A stretch of DNA of 64,000 nt from Paenibacillus sonchi (GTDB lineage Bacteria > Bacillota > Bacilli > Paenibacillales > Paenibacillaceae), in contig NZ_CP068595.1 in assembly GCF_016772475.1 (NCBI RefSeq), forward strand, positions 4,836,001-4,900,000, given 5' to 3'. Positions 8,742-16,679 of the stretch are shown one piece after another. The notes beneath the pieces were generated by a model. The model saw only the letters and a list, made by a program, of their open reading frames with translations, did no database searches and had not been told where the DNA came from. Made by a program: the position numbers and the translations under genes. The number at the start of each line of letters is the position of its first letter. The stretch's first letter is position 1.

Positions 8742-9950
8742 ATGAAACCCATTCCTGTTACTGTGCTCAGCGGATATCTGGGCTCCGGCAAAACCACACT
8801 GCTCAATCACATTCTGCACAACCGCGACGGCTTGAAGGTGGCCGTGATTGTCAATGACATGAGCGAAGTGAATGTGGATGCGGGGCTGGTGAAATCCGGC
8901 AATACGCTTTCCCGGACAGAGGAGAAGCTGGTTGAAATGTCGAACGGCTGCATCTGCTGCACCCTGCGCGATGACCTGCTGCGTGAAGTGCATACGCTGG
9001 CGGCAGAAGGGCGGTTCGATTATATTCTGATCGAGTCCTCCGGCATCAGCGAGCCGGTACCGGTCGCCCAGACGTTTACCTATGCCAATCCTGAGCTGGA
9101 TATCGATCTTACCGCGTTGGCCCGGCTCGACACCATGGTTACAGTAGTCGATGCCAACCGTTTCTGGCATGACTTCGGTTCCGGCGACAGTCTGGTTGAC
9201 CGTGGTACCACTGCTGGTGAAGGAGATTCCCGGGATATCGTTGACCTGCTGATTGATCAGATTGAAACCTGCGATGTGCTGCTGTTGAATAAATGCGACC
9301 TGGTGGAAGAGCAGGAGCTGAACAAGCTTGAAGCCGTATTGCGCAAGCTGCAGCCCTCTGCCAAAATCATCCGGACCGTCAAGGGGATCGTTGATCCCAA
9401 GGAGGTCCTGAATACAGGGCGGTTCGATTTTGAACGAACAAGCATGTCCTCCGGCTGGATTGCCGAGCTGAACAAGGAGGAACATACACCGGAGACCGAA
9501 GAATACGGCATCAGCTCTTTCGTCTACCGCCGGAGAGTGCCCTTTCATCCGCAGCGGCTAAGCTTCTTCTTCAGCAATTGGCCGGAGGAGGTGGTGCGGG
9601 CCAAGGGTCTGGTCTGGCTGGCAGCGAAGGGTGACCTTGCCGCCAGCCTCAGCCAGGCGGGGCCGTCCATCCAGTTCGGCCCTGCCGGCTACTGGCTGGC
9701 AACGCTGCCTGAAGAACAGCAGCTTGAGGTGCTCGCCACAGAGCCGGATATGAAGGCCAGATGGGACGAGACTTGGGGCGACCGCATGAATGAGGTCGTA
9801 TTCATCGGCGTCGGCATGAACCGGGCCGGCATTGAAGCCCGGCTGGACAGATGCCTGCTGAATGAAGAAGAGATGCAGCAGGATTGGAGCCGCTTCAACA
9901 ACCCGCTCCCTTGGCCGGCGGATGAGTTTTTGACGACTTCTCCAGAGTAA
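8742..9950 (+). CDS. CobW/COG0523 zinc metallochaperone GTPase (YciC/ZagA-like)
   Basis: A 402-residue G3E GTPase: Walker A SGYLGSGKTTLLNH, CxCC metal site NGCICCTLRDDLL, the IESSGISEPVPVAQTF segment, guanine-specificity motif NKCDLV, and a C-terminal CobW_C domain with the motif VVRAKGLVWLA. Length and motifs match the Zur-regulated YciC/ZagA group that delivers zinc to client enzymes during limitation. The start ATG 8742 has AAGGAGAA upstream. It lies in the same transcript as zinc-free L33, behind the Zur box at 8502. It differs from the 346-residue paralogue at 7301, so the two probably serve different clients. Confidence 0.9.
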   Translation: MKPIPVTVLSGYLGSGKTTLLNHILHNRDGLKVAVIVNDMSEVNVDAGLVKSGNTLSRTEEKLVEMSNGCICCTLRDDLLREVHTLAAEGRFDYILIESSGISEPVPVAQTFTYANPELDIDLTALARLDTMVTVVDANRFWHDFGSGDSLVDRGTTAGEGDSRDIVDLLIDQIETCDVLLLNKCDLVEEQELNKLEAVLRKLQPSAKIIRTVKGIVDPKEVLNTGRFDFERTSMSSGWIAELNKEEHTPETEEYGISSFVYRRRVPFHPQRLSFFFSNWPEEVVRAKGLVWLAAKGDLAASLSQAGPSIQFGPAGYWLATLPEEQQLEVLATEPDMKARWDETWGDRMNEVVFIGVGMNRAGIEARLDRCLLNEEEMQQDWSRFNNPLPWPADEFLTTSPE

Positions 9951-10027
9951 GAAGCTTGAGACTAGCGCGAGTTAACTCCGGGATCTGGGGGTTGATTGCA
10001 AGGCGGAGCAGGGCCGATTTGGTTCGG

Positions 10028-10062
10028 GCCGGGATCAGGAGTCTCGTGATCCCGGCTTTTTT
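10028..10062 (+). terminator. Rho-independent terminator after the rpmG-cobW unit
   Basis: GCCGGGATCA (10028-10037) pairs with TGATCCCGGC (10047-10056) around a nine-base loop and is followed by six T. The remaining stretch 10063-10433 shows no convincing gene. It holds a small hairpin AAACTGG/CCAGTTT at 10285-10304. Confidence 0.85.
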
Positions 10063-10433
10063 GGCTGCACAGCCCTCTATTGTTATCAGAACTTGCGGGT
10101 CACCCGGATATTTGATGATACGTATGCGCCGTGTGCGGGGTCAGACTAGCCGCGTTCACGTGCTGGGGACGGACAATAATGTGCTGTTGAAGATTTGGAT
10201 GAATGCGGGAAAAGGGTGGAATGAGTTAATAGTCCGGGTAGAAGAAGTATGCAGGTTACAATGGTGGTCCCTCCTTAGTTTGTGAAACTGGAGGCATCCA
10301 GTTTGTTATTCAACATTCTGTGTGTCATTCAATCCTAATTTTAATGAGCACACAGGTTCGTTCAGTGCATGGGTTGTTTTAAGGCGATCTCTGTTTTTAA
10401 TAATAATAATTACAATTAATTATTGGTTTTGTG

Positions 10434-10462
10434 TTTACAAATCGTAATGATTACGATAATAT
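10434..10462 (+). promoter_or_regulatory. Sigma-A promoter of the znu operon
   Basis: TTTACA (10434-10439) and TATAAT-like TAATAT (10457-10462) are spaced 17 bp. The Zur palindrome fills the spacer. The first gene begins at 10691, so the leader is about 220 nt. Confidence 0.75.
10442..10456. promoter_or_regulatory. Zur operator box in the promoter spacer
   Basis: TCGTAATGATTACGA is a perfect 7-1-7 palindrome occupying the -10/-35 spacer of the znu promoter. Binding would exclude RNA polymerase directly. Confidence 0.88.
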
Positions 10463-10475
10463 CATTAGAGTTAAT

Positions 10476-10490
10476 GCGTAATGTTTACGA
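10476..10490. promoter_or_regulatory. Second, weaker Zur-type box
   Basis: GCGTAATGTTTACGA matches the Zur consensus at 12 of 14 specified positions. It lies 34 bp downstream of the first box, just past the expected start point. The two may bind cooperatively. Confidence 0.55.
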
Positions 10491-10520
10491 ATAAAATGCT
10501 GAAGATGAAAACAGATATAA

Positions 10521-10615
10521 GAAAGCAGAAATATTGTTAGTAAACAGGTCATTACGGACACCAGATACCTTATTTTGCATAATTCTGCTTTCTGGGTGAT
10601 GTTACGGACAACCAA
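10521..10615 (+). repeat. Leader segment with inverted repeat and 50-bp direct repeat
   Basis: In the znu leader, GAAAGCAGAA (10521-10530) is the exact inverse of TTCTGCTTTC (10583-10592). The direct repeat TTACGGACA occurs at 10552 and 10602, 50 bp apart. The segment ACGGACA...CCTTATTTTGC matches repeat family 1 at 49916. It may be an extragenic repeat lodged in the leader, or a structured leader. Confidence 0.45.
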
Positions 10616-10690
10616 CGCCCAAACCCTAAATCCCACGCCAGCAGCTTTGTCCCGGCCTTACACCAAATTATGAAAGGAGGGCGATACGCC

Positions 10691-11398
10691 ATGATTTTAT
10701 CGTCCATGAAGGATGTGGTGTTCGGTTATGGAAGTGAGCCGGTCATTGACAACCTCTCACTTGAGATTGAAGCCGGGCAGTTTATCGGGATCACCGGCCC
10801 TAACGGGGCAGCCAAAACGACCCTGCTCAAGCTTCTGCTTGGCCTGCTCCGGCCTTGGAGCGGAACCGTCACGCTGAACAAGGAGATTACGGAGGGAGGA
10901 AAGCTGGCAATTGGTTATGTGCCGCAGCAGGTGGCATCCTTTAACGCCGGATTTCCGAGCAAGGTGATCGAGCTGGTCCGGTCCGGCTGCTACCCGCGGC
11001 TGGGGTGGTTTGGACGTTTCACGAAGGAGCAGGAGGAGCTTGTGGAGCGGAGCTTGCGGCAGGTGGACATGTGGGAATACCGCAACCGCAGGATCGGTGA
11101 GCTGTCCGGCGGGCAGAAGCAGCGGATCTGCATCGCCCGGGCACTGGCGCAGCAGCCGCAGGTGCTGGTGCTGGATGAGCCGGCAACGGGCATGGATATC
11201 GGGAGCCGGAGCGGATTTTACAAGCTGATGCGGCATTATGTCAGCAATCACGGGCGGACCGTCATCATGGTCACACACGGTCTGGAAGAGACCCGTCCCT
11301 ATCTGGACACGGTGATCAGCCTGGAACGAGAAGAGCAGGAGGGCTGGAAATGCTTGGTTACGAATTCATGCAGCGCGCATTTTGGGCCGGGGGCCTGA
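10691..11398 (+). CDS. znuC: Zinc ABC transporter, ATP-binding protein
   Basis: A 235-residue ABC ATPase of the AdcC/ZnuC type. It has Walker A GPNGAAKTTLLK, Q-loop GYVPQQVASFNAGFP, signature LSGGQKQRICIARAL, Walker B VLVLDEPATGMD and the switch His in MVTHGLEE. The Gly before the Walker A Lys is Ala here; low-GC Gram-positive AdcC proteins, as I recall them, also vary at this position. ATG 10691 is chosen because AAAGGAGGG at 10672-10680 precedes it. The end overlaps znuB by 49 bp. It energises zinc import with ZnuB and ZnuA, under the Zur boxes at 10442 and 10476. Confidence 0.92.
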   Translation: MILSSMKDVVFGYGSEPVIDNLSLEIEAGQFIGITGPNGAAKTTLLKLLLGLLRPWSGTVTLNKEITEGGKLAIGYVPQQVASFNAGFPSKVIELVRSGCYPRLGWFGRFTKEQEELVERSLRQVDMWEYRNRRIGELSGGQKQRICIARALAQQPQVLVLDEPATGMDIGSRSGFYKLMRHYVSNHGRTVIMVTHGLEETRPYLDTVISLEREEQEGWKCLVTNSCSAHFGPGA

Positions 11399-12177
11399 TT
11401 GGCATCATCGGTCCGCTGCTAGGCGTGTATCTGATGCTGCGCAGGCAGGTGCTGATGGCCGATACGCTCTCTCACGTGTCGCTGGCCGGAGTAGCGCTCG
11501 GCTCGGTGCTGCAGCTGAGTCCGGCACTCAGCGGATTTGCGGTGGCCGTAGCGGGCGGTCTGGTCATCGAGCAGCTCCGCCGTTCTTACCGTACATACAG
11601 CGAGCTGCCGGTGGCGATCATTATGACCTCCGGCCTGGCGCTGGCCGTGGTGCTGATGAGCCTGAAGCAGAATCTGAGCCGCAGCTTCAGCTCCTATCTG
11701 TTCGGCTCCATCGTCGCTGTCAGCGATACCCAGCTGGGGCTGATTGCCATAGTGGCCGCCGTTGGACTGTCATATTTCATCATTCTGCGCCGCCCGCTGT
11801 ACAGCCTGACCTTTGACGAAGAGACCGCCTCTATCGGCGGTGTCCGTACAGGCTTGTTGTCCTTTTCGTTTGCGGTGCTGACGGGTATGACGGTTGCGGC
11901 TGCGATGCCTGTTGTCGGCGTTCTGCTGGTGTCGGCGCTGATGGTCCTGCCGGCATCCATTGCCCTTAGGGTTGCATCCGGCTTTAGTGCAGCTATTCTG
12001 ATTTCAATCGGTGTTGGCCTCGCGGGTGTTTTCAGCGGCCTGACCGCATCCTACTATATCAACACGCCTCCCGGAGGCACGATAGCCCTCATTTTATTGT
12101 GTTTTCTGCTATGCGCTATTGCTGTACAGAAGCTGCTGGCTTTCCAAAAACGCCGCAGCGTCCGAAAATCCATATAA
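11350..12177 (+). CDS. znuB: Zinc ABC transporter, permease protein
   Basis: A 275-residue membrane protein with about eight hydrophobic segments and the family signature around LMLRRQVLMADTLSHVSLAG near residue 30, typical of ABC-3 manganese/zinc permeases (PF00950). The start ATG 11350 lies inside the 3' end of znuC with AGGAGGG just ahead, giving a 49-bp overlap and tight coupling. znuA follows by 23 bp. It forms the transmembrane channel for zinc delivered by ZnuA. Confidence 0.93.
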   Translation: MLGYEFMQRAFWAGGLIGIIGPLLGVYLMLRRQVLMADTLSHVSLAGVALGSVLQLSPALSGFAVAVAGGLVIEQLRRSYRTYSELPVAIIMTSGLALAVVLMSLKQNLSRSFSSYLFGSIVAVSDTQLGLIAIVAAVGLSYFIILRRPLYSLTFDEETASIGGVRTGLLSFSFAVLTGMTVAAAMPVVGVLLVSALMVLPASIALRVASGFSAAILISIGVGLAGVFSGLTASYYINTPPGGTIALILLCFLLCAIAVQKLLAFQKRRSVRKSI

Positions 12178-12200
12178 GAAAAAGGAGCTTGAACCGAACT

Positions 12201-13319
12201 ATGCTGAATATTAAAATCCGTCACCTTGCCGTCCTTTCCCTTGCCGCCATGCTGATAGCCTCCGGCTGCGGCAATAAAAACACCGCAAGCAATGCGGAAG
12301 AAGCTGCCCCGGCTTCATCCGCAACCGCAGAGCCGTCCGCCGCTGAGCCTGCAGTCAAGACAGACAAGCTGAATATCAAGGTCAGCTTTTACCCTATGTA
12401 CGAATTCACCAAAAATATTGTCGGCGACCTGGCCGATGTGGAAACGCTGATTCCGGCCGGAATCGAGCCGCATGACTGGGAGCCTACGGCACAGGATATG
12501 GCGGAGATTTCCGCCGCCGATGTGCTCGTCTATAACGGTGCAGGTATGGAGGGCTGGGCGCAGCAGGTGATCGACAGTGCCAAGGGGACCCAACTGGTGG
12601 CCGTAGAGGCCAGTAAGGGGCTGGATATTATGGAAGGCGTGGAAGAGGAAGAAGAGCATCATGCCGATGAAGCGGGTCATGATCACGAGGCAGGCGAGCA
12701 TGCCGAAGAAGCGGAGCATAATCACGAGGCAGACGGGACAGCCGAAGAAGATCATGATCACGGCCATAGCCACAACCACGACCATGACCACGGCGGCCTG
12801 GATCCGCATGTCTGGCTTGCCCCCTCGCTTGCCATCAAGGAGGTTCGGACGATCGAAGCCGCTTTGGCTGCTGCCTCTCCTGAGAATGCCGCTGCTTTCC
12901 AGACTAACAGCGATGCCTATATCGCCAAGCTGGAGCAGCTTGACCAGGATTTCAAGGCTGGTCTGAAAGATACGAAGCGTAAAGATTTTATTACCCAGCA
13001 TGCCGCATTCGGCTATCTGGCCAAAGAGTACGGCCTGACTCAAGTGCCTATCGCCGGACTGTCGCCGGAGCAGGAGCCTTCCGCCGCTCAAATGGCCAAA
13101 ATTGTGGAGTTCGCGAAGGCGCATAAGGTGAAGACGATCTTTTTCGAAACCCTGGTGTCGTCCAATGTCGCGGATACCATTGCCGGGGAAATCGGGGCCA
13201 AGTCAGCGGTGCTGAATCCAATCGAAGGCTTAACCGAAGCGGACCGCAGCAGCAATCTTGATTACCTTGGCATTATGCGCCAGAACCTTGAAGCGCTGAA
13301 GACTGCTTTGAATGAATAA
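12201..13319 (+). CDS. znuA: Zinc ABC transporter, substrate-binding lipoprotein
   Basis: The 372-residue precursor has a lipoprotein-type signal (LAAMLIASGCGNK, lipid Cys near residue 20) and a cluster A-I fold. The central loop is very rich in His, Asp and Glu (HHADEAGHDH to HDHDHGG, around residues 150-200), a hallmark of zinc-specific members. Zinc ligands are expected in GIEPHDWEP, DPHVWLAP, ITQHAAFGYLA and near the C-terminal IFFETLVSS region. I chose ATG 12201 with AAGGAG upstream; an upstream in-frame ATG at 12099 lies inside znuB. It captures zinc at the outer membrane face for ZnuBC. Confidence 0.94.
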   Translation: MLNIKIRHLAVLSLAAMLIASGCGNKNTASNAEEAAPASSATAEPSAAEPAVKTDKLNIKVSFYPMYEFTKNIVGDLADVETLIPAGIEPHDWEPTAQDMAEISAADVLVYNGAGMEGWAQQVIDSAKGTQLVAVEASKGLDIMEGVEEEEEHHADEAGHDHEAGEHAEEAEHNHEADGTAEEDHDHGHSHNHDHDHGGLDPHVWLAPSLAIKEVRTIEAALAAASPENAAAFQTNSDAYIAKLEQLDQDFKAGLKDTKRKDFITQHAAFGYLAKEYGLTQVPIAGLSPEQEPSAAQMAKIVEFAKAHKVKTIFFETLVSSNVADTIAGEIGAKSAVLNPIEGLTEADRSSNLDYLGIMRQNLEALKTALNE

Positions 13320-13361
13320 AGAGCGATAGGAACCTACCCAATATACGAAAGGAGCAGCAGC

Positions 13362-13631
13362 ATGGCTAAAAAATCAAAGATCGTCAAGGAACTGAAGAGG
13401 CAGGAGCTGGTGGCGAAATTCGCTGACAAACGCAGAGAGCTGAAGGCAAAGGGGGACTATATGGCCCTCCAAACGCTGCCGCGCGATTCATCGCCCACCC
13501 GCCAAAAGAACCGGTGCGCCGTTTCCGGCAGACCACGCGGCTACTTAAGCAAGTTTCATGTCTCACGGATCGTGTTCCGCGAGCTTGCACTCAAAGGGCA
13601 GATTCCCGGTATCACCAAATCAAGCTGGTAA
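13362..13631 (+). CDS. rpsN: Zinc-independent ribosomal protein S14 (uS14, C- form)
   Basis: An 89-residue S14 of the long, zinc-free type: [20 protein letters not shown] at the start, the [15 protein letters not shown] core and ITKSSW at the end. The zinc ribbon (CxxC-x12-CxxC) of short S14 is absent; a single Cys (NRCAVSGR) remains. It follows znuA by 42 bp with AAAGGAGC ahead of ATG 13362, so it is probably transcribed with znuCBA. Like L33 at 8541, it would replace a zinc-containing paralogue encoded elsewhere when zinc is short. Confidence 0.94.
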   Translation: MAKKSKIVKELKRQELVAKFADKRRELKAKGDYMALQTLPRDSSPTRQKNRCAVSGRPRGYLSKFHVSRIVFRELALKGQIPGITKSSW

Positions 13632-13663
13632 ACGGTCCGGCTGCATACCGGCTTCACATAGCA

Positions 13664-13701
13664 CGGCTGTTTCTCTGCTTAAGCGGAGGGACAGCCGTTT
13701 T
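13664..13701 (+). terminator. Terminator of the znuCBA-rpsN unit
   Basis: CGGCTGT (13664-13670) pairs with ACAGCCG (13691-13697), with an inner stem CTCTGCTT/AAGCGGAG, followed by TTTT. Confidence 0.6.
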
Positions 13702-13835
13702 GATGTATATTACGCCAGAATTTATCATTATACCGGACATTTAAGGCTTTGCCTGATGAAGCGGGGTGAATTATGATAGTAGACAAGTGTAACCCATGAT
13801 GACCAATCTTGACCAACTATGAAGGAGACCAGAAC

Positions 13836-14252
13836 ATGAGCTATACCGATACGTTCATCCGCGTCGCTGTCGATTGTCCGGCCGAGACTGGTGTTGTTCC
13901 TGTGTCCGCCCGGCCGCATCCGCCGGTCCATGTCATTCAGCATGAGCTGCTCTCAGGGGCGCCGTATGCCTATACCCATGAAGAGCTGCTGTATGAGGTG
14001 CATGTGCGCCATAAGGGGATTTCTGAACAGGAGAGAGCGGAACGCAGGAAGGAAATCTGGACAGCACTGTTCTCCAAAAGCCACCCCTGCCTGCGCGCCT
14101 CCATGCTGCCTAAAAAGTACGGTTGGGGAATTCACTATAACTCTGAGGGTAAAATCGCCATTTATGGCAAGGAGTCCCCTGAGTACGATCATTACACATC
14201 CGGGAGCGAGGATGGCGTTAAGCTGCTGAATGCTATGCGCAATAAAAAATGA
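13836..14252 (+). CDS. DUF6157 family protein
   Basis: A 138-residue soluble protein beginning MSYTDTFIRVAVDCPAETG, with the conserved CLRASMLPKKYGWGIHYN and IAIYGKESPEY segments near the C-terminus, as in the widespread DUF6157 family. Function unknown. ATG 13836 is preceded by GAAGGAGA; an upstream in-frame ATG at 13809 lies before that site. The GNAT gene follows by about 20 bp, and then a methyltransferase, so the three are probably one operon. Confidence 0.8.
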   Translation: MSYTDTFIRVAVDCPAETGVVPVSARPHPPVHVIQHELLSGAPYAYTHEELLYEVHVRHKGISEQERAERRKEIWTALFSKSHPCLRASMLPKKYGWGIHYNSEGKIAIYGKESPEYDHYTSGSEDGVKLLNAMRNKK

Positions 14253-14271
14253 CAGGGAGGGAAGGCGAACC

Positions 14272-15030
14272 TTGCATAAAGGTATAGAAGAAATCGCGCT
14301 GAACACCTGGCCTGCAGAGCAAAGTGTGCTGCTGGAGGGCTGGATACTCCGCTCCTCGTCAGGTTATACCAAACGGGCAAATTCGGTTAATCCGCTGTAT
14401 CGGTCAACGGGACAGCAGGGCGAACTTGAGGTCCAGGAGAAAATCCGTCTTGCTGAGCAGTATTATGCCGCTGCCGGGCTGAGTTCCGTGTTCAAAATCA
14501 CGCCCTTTACCCAGCCCGCAGACCTCGACGGGCGATTAGCCGGGCAGGGCTATGAGAAAGTAGAGCCCTCCTCCGTCAGGACGCTGGATCTGCAGGAGCT
14601 GCCGGCTCCGGCCGGTCGCTACGAGGTTCTAATCCAGGAAGAACTGGCCGGAGCGTGGCTGGAAGCATTCGCCGGGTTGTCAGGGCTGTCCGTTGCGGAT
14701 CAGGACACTCTGCGGAGAATGCTGGCTTCGTCCATGTTGAAGCAAGGGTACGCTCTTCTGCTGAAGGATGGAATTCCTGCTGCGTGCGGACTCGGTGTCC
14801 TTCAGCATGGGTACATAGGTCTATACGATATATGCACTGCGGCGGCGTTCCGGCGGCAGGGGATGGCGGAGGAAATACTGCTCAGCCTGCTGCACTGGGC
14901 CAGAAACCGGGGAGCGGCACATTCCTTTCTTCAGGTGGTGCTGGCGAACAGCGGGGCTTCCGCCCTATATGACAAGCTGGGCTTCAAAGAGATATATCAA
15001 TATTGGTACAGAGTGAAAAGCAGGGTATAG
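14272..15030 (+). CDS. GNAT family N-acetyltransferase
   Basis: A 252-residue protein with a C-terminal GNAT fold. The acetyl-CoA binding loop is seen in AAFRRQGMAEEILLSLL, and the family-typical end is ANSGASALYDKLGFKEIYQY. The N-terminal half (EEIALNTWPAEQSVLLEGW) matches two-lobed GNAT proteins with a degenerate first lobe. The start TTG 14272 fits the ribosome site AGGGAGGGAAGG at 14254-14265; the in-frame ATG 14230 lies inside the previous gene. The substrate cannot be predicted. Confidence 0.8.
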   Translation: MHKGIEEIALNTWPAEQSVLLEGWILRSSSGYTKRANSVNPLYRSTGQQGELEVQEKIRLAEQYYAAAGLSSVFKITPFTQPADLDGRLAGQGYEKVEPSSVRTLDLQELPAPAGRYEVLIQEELAGAWLEAFAGLSGLSVADQDTLRRMLASSMLKQGYALLLKDGIPAACGLGVLQHGYIGLYDICTAAAFRRQGMAEEILLSLLHWARNRGAAHSFLQVVLANSGASALYDKLGFKEIYQYWYRVKSRV

Positions 15031-15045
15031 AAAGGAGCCGATTAA

Positions 15046-15674
15046 ATGTCACAGTATTGGAGCACAAGATTTGCCCGCGAAGGCATGATCTGGGGAGATC
15101 AGCCCAGTCCGTCAGCCTTGCGGGCAAAAGCGTGGTTCCTTGAGCAGGGAGTGAAATCTGTCCTCGTTCCCGGTGCGGGTTATGGACGGAACACCAAGGT
15201 GTTCTCCTCCGATTTGGATACCTATGGCGTCGAATTGAGCGGGGAAGCGCTGGAGCTTGCCGCCGGGTGGGACAGCCAAACCCGGTTTATTGAAGGATCG
15301 GCACTGGGGCCTCAATTGGACATCCTTGTAGATGCAGTCTATTGCTATGATGTACTGCATTTATTTCTTGCCGGAGAACGCCGTCAGCTCATTGCGGCAT
15401 GTCTTGCGCAGCTCCGCCCTGGGGGCCTGCTGTATTTCACCAGTTTCTCCGATGAGGATTCCAACAACGGCCATGGGAGGATGCTGGAGCCGGGTACATA
15501 TGAATACAAAAAGGGAAGTACGCCCACTTTTTCAGCGATGCTGACCTGCGGGAGCATTTTTCTGCGGCAGAGGTAGTGGAGACTGGAACGTTTCAGGAAT
15601 CATTGCAGAGTCCCGGAGGCGGGACACATGAGTATCTGCTCCGGGAGATCTTCGCCCGCAAGAGAAAAGAGTAA
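15046..15674 (+). pseudogene. Class I SAM-dependent methyltransferase, frameshifted near 15510
   Basis: The first frame starts at ATG 15046 (AAAGGAG upstream). It gives a small methyltransferase with the SAM loop VLVPGAGYGRNTKVF, acidic residue in YGVELS and the post-motif LRPGGLLYFTSFS. After GTYEYKKG the frame goes astray and stops at 15576. One base fewer or more in the A5G3 run at 15508-15515 restores KYAHFFSDADLREHFSAAEV and the end LLREIFARKRKE, stopping at 15674. The repaired protein is about 209 residues, the size of TehB/YdaC-like methyltransferases. A sequence error is the simplest explanation. Confidence 0.8.
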
Positions 15675-15677
15675 GAC

Positions 15678-16484
15678 TTATACGAACTTTCCCTGGGAAG
15701 GGACAGACAGCTCCTTAAACGTTTTGCATAAATGGGCAAATTGCGCCGACAGCTCTGGAGCGGCCATAGGCAGCCCGTGTCCGGGAATCACCATCTGAGG
15801 GTCCAGTAAAGCAAGCTTGCGTACGGACTTTTCTGCTTCTACCCAGTCAGTTGTGAAATAGGCCGGAGGTCCGTGCAGTTCCTTATGCTGTGTAATGACT
15901 GCAAAAGCCGACTCCTGCTTGACGGTAATCACGGCATCCCCGGAGATAAGGACCTTGTCCGCAGGGCGGAAAAGAGAGATGTGGCCCGGGCTGTGCCCCG
16001 GGGTGTGCACCCAGGTCCATCCCTTCGCTCCAGGGACACTGCCATCCTCCGGAAGGGGATGGACACCTTCCCCGAGATGGAGGCCCCTGTGCGGGTACAG
16101 CGGTGACACGGTGGCCATGAGGCCCCCGCCTACAGCGGGGTCTGCCGGAGGATAGTCCTGCAAGCCTGTGAGATAAGGCAGCTCCAGAGGATGTGCATAT
16201 ACCGGAACTTCCGGCCATTCCTCCATAAGCTCCTTCAGGTTGCCGACATGGTCAAAATGGCCGTGAGTCAGCACAATGGCCGCCGGCGGTCTGCCAAACC
16301 ATTCCCGGCTGGTCTGCAAAATGCTCCCCGCGAAATTGCCAAGCCCGGTATCGACCAGAATATAGCCCGTTGCCGAATGCCCTACAAAGGCGACGTTGAC
16401 AAACAAAGTCCGAAGACCGGCCACTCCTTCTGCTGCCTCCCATGTATCCGTCAAGCCGGAAGTTAATATTCCGTTCAGTTCCAC
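15678..16484 (-). CDS. MBL fold metallo-hydrolase
   Basis: A 268-residue metallo-beta-lactamase fold enzyme. It has the metal motif THGHFDHVGN (HxHxDH), further ligands in VHTPGHSPGHIS and ISGDAV, and the closing VIPGHG. GTG 16484 is the likely start because CAGGAGGTACGAGG lies directly upstream; the frame extends to 16592 without a better site. It resembles the YflN/glyoxalase II-like group that hydrolyses thioesters, lactones or phosphodiesters. It converges with the methyltransferase gene three bases away. Confidence 0.85.
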   Translation of the reverse strand: MELNGILTSGLTDTWEAAEGVAGLRTLFVNVAFVGHSATGYILVDTGLGNFAGSILQTSREWFGRPPAAIVLTHGHFDHVGNLKELMEEWPEVPVYAHPLELPYLTGLQDYPPADPAVGGGLMATVSPLYPHRGLHLGEGVHPLPEDGSVPGAKGWTWVHTPGHSPGHISLFRPADKVLISGDAVITVKQESAFAVITQHKELHGPPAYFTTDWVEAEKSVRKLALLDPQMVIPGHGLPMAAPELSAQFAHLCKTFKELSVPSQGKFV

Positions 16485-16679
16485 CCTCGTACCTCCTGTA
16501 TTGTTTTTAGGTTCAATGTTTAGTATGGCCTTTTTTACAAAATACAAATAGGCCGGCAGGAAAAAACAAAGGTGAGGATGCTGAACGGCCAAAAAACCCT
16601 CTCCAAAAGGAAGAAGGGCCTGGCGTAGTTATGACAAGCAGTTAAATGAAGTAGCTGTATGTAGCTTGCGGCTTCATGG

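Noticed and set aside
8517..9548. 343-codon open frame on the minus strand
   Set aside because: It is antisense to the second CobW gene and rpmG, and low complexity reads as reversed coding sequence.
9956..10285. 109-codon plus-strand frame
   Set aside because: A strong terminator (10028-10062) lies inside it, no ribosome site precedes it, and there is no recognisable motif.
12315..13124. 269-codon minus-strand frame
   Set aside because: It is the reverse of znuA; the repetitive IMIFFGC-type sequence is the His-rich loop read backwards.
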